A stretch of DNA of 64,000 nt from Xiphydria camelus (taxonomy: Eukaryota > Arthropoda > Insecta > Hymenoptera > Xiphydriidae), in contig OY783198.1 of assembly GCA_963678675.1 (NCBI GenBank), positions 14,907,876-14,971,875 on the forward strand, in the 5' to 3' direction. How positions within the stretch are numbered: position 1 is the first letter of the stretch; every line of letters starts with the position of its first letter. This document shows positions 57,376 to 64,000 of this stretch, piece after piece. Made by a program: the position numbers and the translations under genes. Below the pieces are notes generated by a model that did no database searches, was not told the origin of the DNA, and worked only from the letters and a program-made list of their open reading frames with translations.

Positions 57376-59490
57376 ATGACATATGTAGGCGTCGAGTTTT
57401 CTGCTTCCGAGGAATGTGCAGGCGGCATAGCTGTAGTAAATAGCCGCTGGTTAACGCCACGAAAAAAAGAAGTCTTGTGGCCACCATGCAAGACGCAAAA
57501 TGAATACAATAAATTATTAAAACGTGGGGAAAATCCAGATGAGGAGACCTGGACAGTGTATGGTATTTGCCGTCGTTTTTTTGAGTGCGGTAAGTACACA
57601 CATATGCTTATTCCTTCTTAACAAAAGGGGGATAACAACGTAAAGCCGAATTTTTGGAGCTCCTCATTATCTTTTCTTTGTGATATGGTTGAGCGCTGAA
57701 CGAATGCACGAGATATCGTTCGATAACATTTTTTTTTATTTCATCAGATTCTTCAATTCGATATTAAAAAACTATAATCATTATATTTCTATACAGATGA
57801 TTTTGAAAAAGCTTCGTATAAAATAAAACAAGCCGAAGTAACCTCAGATATACAGTCAGGTATTGAAACACCAAAAAAAAAGCAATCGTGGAAGAGAAAA
57901 GTCTCTGCTACCCGCAAAATTTTGTCTGATTCGAGTGACGAAGAAAATATCAGTCTTCTTCCTAGACCACCGAAGGTAGAAATCTATAAAAAGTCTGGTT
58001 CTGAGTGCAAAAGATTGAAACTGGGAGAGGATGGTACGTACACCTGAAGAATTATTAATGAACATGGCTGATTATATTTTTCGCGCTGGCATTTCGATAA
58101 ATTTAAGAAGATTTTCAAATTGAGCCTTCATTAAATAATTATAGGAAATTTAAAACTTGATTTGTATCATTTTATGGACATGATCCAACAATTACGAGCA
58201 ATCTTATTACATGAAATAAGCTATTTAACAGTTTTGTATCATATCTTTGTATGAATTAGAAATGTATGATCTGAATATTTTTTAGTTAATTCCGATCCAC
58301 ATTCTATTAATACAAGAAATGATGATGATTATTCAGTTCAACCATCTCATTCAACGATCTCTCATCTTTCAAAAGTATCGCAATCTACCGGTACTTTGAA
58401 TAATGATTTAGATGACCTAGCAGCAAATAATGTTAATAATATCGGTAAGCCTATGGTAATTATATTTGAAATCCAATATTTCAATATGTGCGGGTAAAAT
58501 TGCCTGCACATATTGCAATACGACAAAACGTTTCCGCCAACCTAATATACAGATTTTATGTAGGAAAATTAACAGACGTATGTCTATATATTTTTACCAA
58601 TACTTTGATTAATTTATTGTAGTGTTTCAACGGAAGTTATTACGAGAAATTTTTATTATAAAAGAACAAAATACCCAAATACTTCGATGGATTGAAAAGC
58701 AGTCAACAACTGCCACGTTAAACCAATGTCAAGCAGCACATTTACCATCAAATTTACCGATTAATACTACTGATGATCTAGATGGATTCGAACGTTATTT
58801 AGAAGAAAAAGAAAATTTGATTGGCTTCGTAAGAATTGTCTCTTTACTTATAAACATATTGACATATAATTTGATTCAAGCTTCTCTATATTTGATTACT
58901 TCTTTTTATTATCATACTTCGTAAATCATATGAATAGCATACATATACGTATACCGCAATTCAAGAATTCAATTTATCACTTTAACTCAATTTCAAAAGT
59001 CACATCACAACATATTTCCAGACATAAATAAGCCTATACAAAAAAGGAATAACGTTTTGTTTCAGTCTACATACCTATCACAATTGGGCGGTAAAAACAC
59101 ATCATCCAAAGTAAATAATATATTACGTCGATGCATAACAGACAATCTCGCAAAAGAATATAGTTTCTTTGGCAAGCGTGCAGATAAGAAAGTTTTTTCA
59201 CAACTAAAGTTGAAGACTGCCGTCGTTCGTAAGTATTCTGACATACTTTGAAGAATGAGTTATGCTGCGTGCCGCTACAAATTCCCATTACACATCAGAG
59301 TGGTGGAACAGATTACTCTTGTATTTTGAGTGGCAATATGTTTAACAAACTTGTTTGAAATTGTTTAATTCCAGGTGCAATAAACTCAACTGATTGTTCA
59401 GAACAAGAAATCAACGACAGTATCAAAATTTGGCTTAAACACGCACCTCAACGGTACAAAATTCAAGAATTGAAGAAACAGAATCCTTAA
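57376..59490 (+). CDS. DUF4806-like transposon protein, 6 exons, 364 aa
   Basis: Exons 57376-57589, 57797-58033, 58286-58444, 58623-58828, 59066-59228 and 59375-59490; all introns are GT-AG and the spliced frame is open from ATG to TAA (1095 nt). Residues 1-80 are of the kind VEFSASEE...VNSRWL...WPPC...DDFEKA, an N-terminal module I associate with these transposon proteins. Residues 80-250 are polar and serine-rich (linker, SDSSDEEN). Residues about 250-330 match DUF4806 (LPINTTDDLDGFERYLEE, YLSQLGGKNTSSKVNNILRR, NLAKEYSFFGKR). The tail reads INDSIKIWLKHAPQRYK. Function unknown; likely a DNA-binding partner of the downstream transposase, by analogy with TnpA of CACTA elements (inference). A ruined copy of exons 5-6 with the same phases is at 16082-17970. 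Confidence 0.8.
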
Positions 59491-59493
59491 ACA

Positions 59494-61584
59494 ATGAGCA
59501 GAAAGACGACAAATGCAACTACAGGGAAACGTCAGCGGAATAGAAAAATTGCAAAAGCTGTCGAAAATGCATTACATGAAATAAAACAGGAAAGTAATAG
59601 AATTCAAGTAACGAAGGAGTCTATTGCACATAATCATAAAAGCGAAAATGTATATAGAAGCGATTGTGATAGCAATGTTTCACCGCTACTTCAAAATAGT
59701 ACCCACATGAATCGCGTATTTTTGAATGACAGTGCTACCACATCAGAATTAGTCTATAACAATGATACTTTTGAAATGCTTTCCGATAGTAGCAGTACGA
59801 TTGAAACACCTGATCTCTCTCAGAAGCTGAGACTTTGGGCAATAACTAGGAATGTACCTCGCTCGACAGTTAATGATCTATTACACATTCTTTCGCCCTA
59901 TCATCCAGATTTACCGCTTGATTCACGAAGTTTATTAGTAACTAAATTAAATATAGACACTAAGAAACTAGAAAACGGGGAATACTGCCACTTGGGTTTA
60001 TTGAATGGAATTAAAAAAGTAATTTCCCCATATCTGAAGGATATTTCTAGTAATGTAATAGAAATAAGTTTCAATGTTGATGGTTTGCCCTTATTTGCAA
60101 GTTCGAAAACGCAGTTGTGGCCTATTTTGGGGTTAATAAAAAAAATAAAATGTCAACCTTTTGTTGTTGGAATTTTTTGTGGCAACGGCAAACCAAAGCC
60201 ACTAACCGAGTTTTTAGAAAATTTTGTAAATGATCTTAGTCATTTATTGGAAAATGGCATTAAACTTGATAACAAAAAATATATTGTCACTTTACATAGC
60301 TTCGTTTGCGATGCTCCAGCTAGGGCATACTTAAAATGTATAAAATCTCATGGCGGATACTCTTCTTGTGAAAAATGTACAGAATCTGGCGAGTATGTCG
60401 ATGGAAGAGTTACATTGCAAGGTATTCATGCGCCTAAGAGAACTGATACTTCATTCTCTCTACAAATAGATAGCGACCACCACTTAGGCGTTTCACCTTT
60501 ATCGAAAATTCCAACAATAGGATTAGTGTCAAATTTCCCCATAGATTATATGCATAATGTATGTTTAGGTGTTGCTAAAAAGTTATTAAATACTTGGATT
60601 TCTGGTTCTTTACAAGTCCGCCTAGGCAGTAGATCAGTTCATCTATTATCAGAACGCTTATTGTCATCGCGATTTTACATTCCTGTAGAGTTTAACCGCA
60701 AACCCCGCAGCTTGGAAGAATTGCCACGCTGGAAAGCAACAGAATTTAGAACTTTTGTATTATACCTAGGTCCGATTGTATTAAGAAATATCGTAGATCC
60801 CTCGATATATGAACATTTCTTGCTCTTTCATTCTGCTATTACTATTCTGATTTCATACAAACACATTTCCACATTCGGCTGCAGGACTGCTGGCAATGTT
60901 TTAAACGTATTTGTTAAGCATTGTGAAAAATTGTATGGCAAACAATTTTTAATTCATAATATTCATATGTTATCTCACCTCAGCGATGATGCAGAAATGT
61001 ATGGACCTTTGGATAATTTCTCAGCGTTTGTTTTCGAAAACTTTTTAGGACAAATTAAACGCTTAGTGAAGTCACCTAATAGACCACTACAGCAAATTTG
61101 CCGCCGTATAAGTGAAATTGAAAGTGCATTTATTAATGAAAATATCAAATTAAAAGGACCAATAATTCCTAAATTTGAATATAACTGTGGCCCTCTTCCT
61201 ACAAATATTATTTTCAGAAACAGTAAACAATTTAAACAACTACGCTTGCAGAATTTCCAGATTTCTGTCCATGCATATTCTAAAGCTGATTCGTATTGCC
61301 TTATAAAAGAATCTAGATCAGTTGTGCAAATTCATAATATTTTGATGGATCACAACAATTCTTTTACGATAGTCGGGAAACGATTTTCATTTCATACATC
61401 ATTATATTGTAATCCAATAGATTCTAAAGAATTAGATATTTATGTCATCACAGGAATTTCAAATGATTATGAAACATGGCCTATCAACGTTATTACTGCT
61501 AAATGTCTAGTTCTACCTATTACTCAAAAGAATGATAAAGATTGTTGGGTTTCGTTGCCTTTAATACACTCGATTTATACTTAG
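59494..61584 (+). CDS. CACTA/tnp2-like (CMC) transposase, 696 aa
   Basis: Single-exon frame starting at ATG 59494, one codon after the stop of the upstream gene and in the same frame. Residues 1-120 are a basic then serine-rich leader. The core has D196 (FNVDGLPLF), D273 (FVCDAPARAYLK), a zinc pair C292/C295 (CEKC), D351 (PIDYMHNVCLGV) and E515 (FSAFVFENFLGQIKRL). DYMH and FEN..GQIKR resemble the DVMH and FERY..LKGYVRN motifs of plant tnp2/DUF4218 CACTA transposases. Length and order suit a full transposase; no frame break. It may be translated from a two-cistron transcript, from an internal start, or by stop readthrough. Confidence 0.82.
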   Translation: MSRKTTNATTGKRQRNRKIAKAVENALHEIKQESNRIQVTKESIAHNHKSENVYRSDCDSNVSPLLQNSTHMNRVFLNDSATTSELVYNNDTFEMLSDSSSTIETPDLSQKLRLWAITRNVPRSTVNDLLHILSPYHPDLPLDSRSLLVTKLNIDTKKLENGEYCHLGLLNGIKKVISPYLKDISSNVIEISFNVDGLPLFASSKTQLWPILGLIKKIKCQPFVVGIFCGNGKPKPLTEFLENFVNDLSHLLENGIKLDNKKYIVTLHSFVCDAPARAYLKCIKSHGGYSSCEKCTESGEYVDGRVTLQGIHAPKRTDTSFSLQIDSDHHLGVSPLSKIPTIGLVSNFPIDYMHNVCLGVAKKLLNTWISGSLQVRLGSRSVHLLSERLLSSRFYIPVEFNRKPRSLEELPRWKATEFRTFVLYLGPIVLRNIVDPSIYEHFLLFHSAITILISYKHISTFGCRTAGNVLNVFVKHCEKLYGKQFLIHNIHMLSHLSDDAEMYGPLDNFSAFVFENFLGQIKRLVKSPNRPLQQICRRISEIESAFINENIKLKGPIIPKFEYNCGPLPTNIIFRNSKQFKQLRLQNFQISVHAYSKADSYCLIKESRSVVQIHNILMDHNNSFTIVGKRFSFHTSLYCNPIDSKELDIYVITGISNDYETWPINVITAKCLVLPITQKNDKDCWVSLPLIHSIYT

Positions 61585-62162
61585 GAATAATTAATGTATA
61601 ATATCCTTCAATAGTACCGAAATACATAACACGTACGTTAGAAGTTATACACATACCGTACGTTAGAAGTTTTAACATACAATATGTATTACGTACATAT
61701 ATATGTATATTCTCAAATATATGTAGATGTTATTTCTCGAATATGCAATTGTGTATTAATATTTTTCAATGCCTATTATTGTAATTCTAATGATCATATT
61801 TCACTGTTTAACAATATTGCGACTAGAGCTTTACTTACATTTTTTACACTCTTCTTTAAAATTTCCTTGAGTTTAAATAATATTGCAAAGCTTTTCACTG
61901 AGAATAAGATTTTAAAGTGTGACGTCTTTAGGATGGCATTATCACGTAACTTTTAACGTCAATATGACGACCCGAATCAATAAAAACGAACGTAAATAAA
62001 ACGTGACTATAGTGACGACATATTGACGTCGAAGTATGACGTCTCTTTAACGAGACATAATCACGTCATTTATGACGACATTATAACCGAACTAATCACG
62101 TTATTTCGACGAATCGAGTGACGAAATATTGACGTGAGTTTGACGTGCCACTGCTACCTGGG

Positions 62163-62693
62163 ACGCACTTATTGTCAGGCAACGAATGCGAGAGAGATAG
62201 ACTTACAAAACGATGGTATATGCTGCACTTTTAAATATCATTTTCCGACTGAAATAAGACCAAAAATTAAAAATGAAACAATACGGGGGAAATAATTTTG
62301 TTCAAATTTTTCGAATCTGCGATAAAAATAATTAGTTAGAGGGTCGCATGGTTCTAATCTGTAATAAATTAGTGAGAAAACTGAATTATGCGAGTCGAGG
62401 TTTAATAATTTTCTAGAATCTTTTAAAAATTTTAAAGGTAAGAGGTTGCTATGTGAAAAGATTTTTTTCAATCAACGGTAAAAATCTCTTACCAATCTCT
62501 TACTTTCGATAGTAAAAATATAAATTAGCGACGCGGAAAGTCTAAAAAGTCATTAAATAATTAAAATATGATTTCATAAAATTCAATTATTTTCACATTT
62601 ATCTCTCAATTATCATAGCCCGTTATATAATATGAGTATTATAGTTAATCTACTCATTTGGCGGAGTAACCGATGGGTAATCTTTAATACTAA
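62163..62693. other. AT-rich spacer, no gene
   Basis: Part (62235-62330) resembles 35690-35790, an old repeat lying downstream of the other CCCAGGTAGC element's end. Confidence 0.45.
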
Positions 62694-63316
62694 GGACCGG
62701 TTTTACCAACACGGTATAAACGCCGTATAGCGCTATACTGAGAATAACCAGTACGCAAGCGTTTTACCACGATGGTATAAGTCTGGAATCGGATAAACTT
62801 TGGAATAAATGCAGGGATAGGTTATCCGGCAGTGTTTCAGCGCTGGATAAGCTAGCTATCCTCGGTATAACCTAACTTTTTGTTTGCGTCTTTATTCTTC
62901 CGTGACAGAATCAGAACCGTGACAGAATCATAATAATTGTTATTAGTTGTGAAATAGAGTTGATTGATGTGCCAATTTTCGAATCATCATCTGATGATGA
63001 AATTGACGTCTTACAAAGAATGAGAAATCTTAGGAAAATACGTGCCCGGTAAATAAATAAAGGATACCTATACCTACTAATTTATAACCAATATCTAATA
63101 CAAAACTATTCCAGAGTTGACTATTTCAAAGAATACAATGGTTGTAGAATTCTTCACTTGATTTCGTTTGGAAAAACAAATCTGTCAGAGATTATTGGGA
63201 CAAATACGACATCGCATTGCTACGAGGTCGCAAAGAAATTCAGCAATTCAGCCAGCAACGAAATTATTGCCAACTTTAAGATTTCTTGCTTCGGGATCAA
63301 TGCTAATTACTGTAGG
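62694..63316 (+). pseudogene. PIF/Harbinger element, 5' part with HARBI1 first exons
   Basis: After TAA (62691-62693) the tip GGACCGGTTTTACCAACACG matches the MITE at 20147. Exon-like pieces follow: VPIFESSSDDEIDVLQRMRN (about 62970-63050), then with a frame change FRLEKQICQRLLGQIRHRIA, TRSQRNSAIQPATKLLPTLR, FLASGSMLITVG (63160-63316) ending at G|GTAATC. This is the N-terminal half of the HARBI1 nuclease (LRFyATGs...vG boundary). The catalytic part is missing. Confidence 0.75.
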
Positions 63317-63363
63317 TAATCGTTTTTATCATAATGTTAAAACTTTTAATTAGTTATTATTAT

Positions 63364-63677
63364 ATGCCGCCACCTCTGCCACCTCCGACGACTCCTCACA
63401 TCGCGAGGAGAGTTAGTTTACAGGACTACAAGTTCGTCGATCGCCATAAACCGCCACTGATCTCCCAGAAATCAATGGACGACATACTGAAAAACATCGA
63501 GAAAGTCAAATTGAAACTCGTCACAAGGTACGATTAAACAATTTTATCGCGGTATACTTTCAATTCGCCAGGAACGAAGAGGAGTTTCGCATTGTCAGAA
63601 TGTCGTGGCTGCGAAGGATTGATTTTGTTCACAGTGGGCTTTTACACGTGTTTTTCAAATCGCCGGGTGGGAGACCT
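63364..63677 (+). other. Possible host-gene exons
   Basis: ATG 63364 opens PPPLPPPTTPHIARRVSLQD YKFVDRHKPPLISQ and KNIEKVKLKLVTR. A donor AAG|GTACGA (63527/63528) and acceptor TTCGCCAG (63571) would remove 44 bases and continue in frame as NEEEFRIVRMSWLRR to a stop near 63677. A 44-base intron is very short, and no family is recognised. Without splicing the frame ends at 63537. Low-complexity repeats are absent, so it is the best, though weak, non-transposon candidate. 63680-64000 shows nothing more. Confidence 0.25.
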
Positions 63678-64000
63678 TAGCGAGCCAAACGAGAAAATAG
63701 CTCTTGCAACGACCTTCAAGAGATCTTACGGAAACGATATATCGCAATGCAATCGCAGGACTGTAGAAATTCCACCGCGATGTTGACGTTCGATAATTCG
63801 TTCTAGATTAAGAACTCGATGATGCTCAAGTTCTCTAGGTCGCAGCATTTTCGCGTCGGTCGGTGCTCCGAGGAACGGCTATTGTAGCCTTCCTTTCCAC
63901 GCGTGCGATTGAATCATGATTATAATTTTATCTAAGTCAGAGCTCTGGAGAATCAAAATTAATAGATCTCTTTTCTTTTTTTATAAATGAGTCTTTCCCG

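Larger units (their letters stand above)
56398..62162 (+). mobile_element. Complete two-gene CCCAGGTAGC transposon, 5.77 kb
   Basis: Terminal inverted repeats CCCAGGTAGCAGTGGCACGT match over 20+ bases at both ends. Many ACGTC/GACGT motifs crowd each end (56415-56560 and 61920-62150). It carries a six-exon DUF4806-like gene and a CACTA/tnp2-like transposase in the same direction. The target duplication is unclear (AC on both sides at most). Subterminal repeat arrays plus a tnp2-type transposase fit the CMC/EnSpm superfamily, though the tips are not CACTA. An inverted repeat near 56640-56760 lies in the leader. Confidence 0.88.

Overview
This window looks like repeat-dense nuclear DNA from an arthropod, most likely an insect and possibly a hymenopteran. 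The evidence is spliceosomal introns, Tc1/mariner, piggyBac-like, Transib, PIF/Harbinger and LTR/non-LTR elements, long GA/CT microsatellites, and two 200-N scaffold gaps (26248-26447 and 51301-51500). The species is inferred from element content only. No convincing single-copy host gene is present; one weak candidate lies at 63364-63677. Almost everything is transposable-element DNA, much of it nested.

Four reading frames look intact. (1) 2621-3622 encodes a 333-residue zinc-binding protein inside a TTAA-flanked element (1396-3994) with its own TATA/Inr promoter and no recognisable transposase. (2) 6538-9051 encodes an 837-residue DDE-type transposase in a complete 4.28-kb transposon (5613-9893) with ATAA target duplications, a 5'UTR intron and an array of GTAACGCAGT boxes. 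(3) and (4) lie in one complete 5.77-kb transposon (56398-62162): a six-exon gene for a 364-residue DUF4806-like protein (57376-59490) and, after an in-frame stop plus a single codon, a 696-residue CACTA/tnp2-like transposase (59494-61584). I modelled all six exons by hand and every splice phase agrees.

Layout. 1-1390: small hairpin repeats and one copy of a 0.6-kb repeat found inverted at 34166-34774. 1396-3994: zinc-protein element. 4000-5612: transposon relic and a tandem hairpin dimer. 5613-9893: 837-aa transposon. 10214-19402: large degraded element of the CCCAG-ended group with two surviving DUF4806 exons, swollen by nested mariner and palindromic insertions. 20060-20500: inverted copy of 4000-4330 split by a Harbinger-type MITE. 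20553-22074: Transib relic with CGCCG target duplications. 22677-27533: a run of foldback elements plus a piggyBac-like element containing a mariner. 27575-41865: a 14-kb inverted-repeat structure with 1.8-2.1-kb arms around ten kb of nested elements, including a 5S-rRNA-like and a tRNA-like fragment. 42348-47969: piggyBac MITE, Tc1-type foldback, CCCGAGTCGAAA element, and a broken nuclease-like gene interrupted by a hairpin MITE. 48.2-52.1 kb: mariner foldback, GA tracts, non-LTR retrotransposon and mariner fragments. 52.4-56 kb: piggyBac MITE, subterminal-repeat MITE, a young miniature LTR element and a nested palindrome. 56398-62162: two-gene transposon. 62694-63316: 5' part of a HARBI1-type element.

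Two themes tie the window together. First, elements ending in CCCAG with arrays of a short subterminal repeat (GACGT in one, GTAAC in another) share a DUF4806 gene whose exon phases are conserved between an intact and a ruined copy. Second, many unrelated transposon families here occur as snapback versions whose ends have become long inverted arms. Coordinates of element ends are read by eye; family names rest on remembered motif patterns and were not searched.
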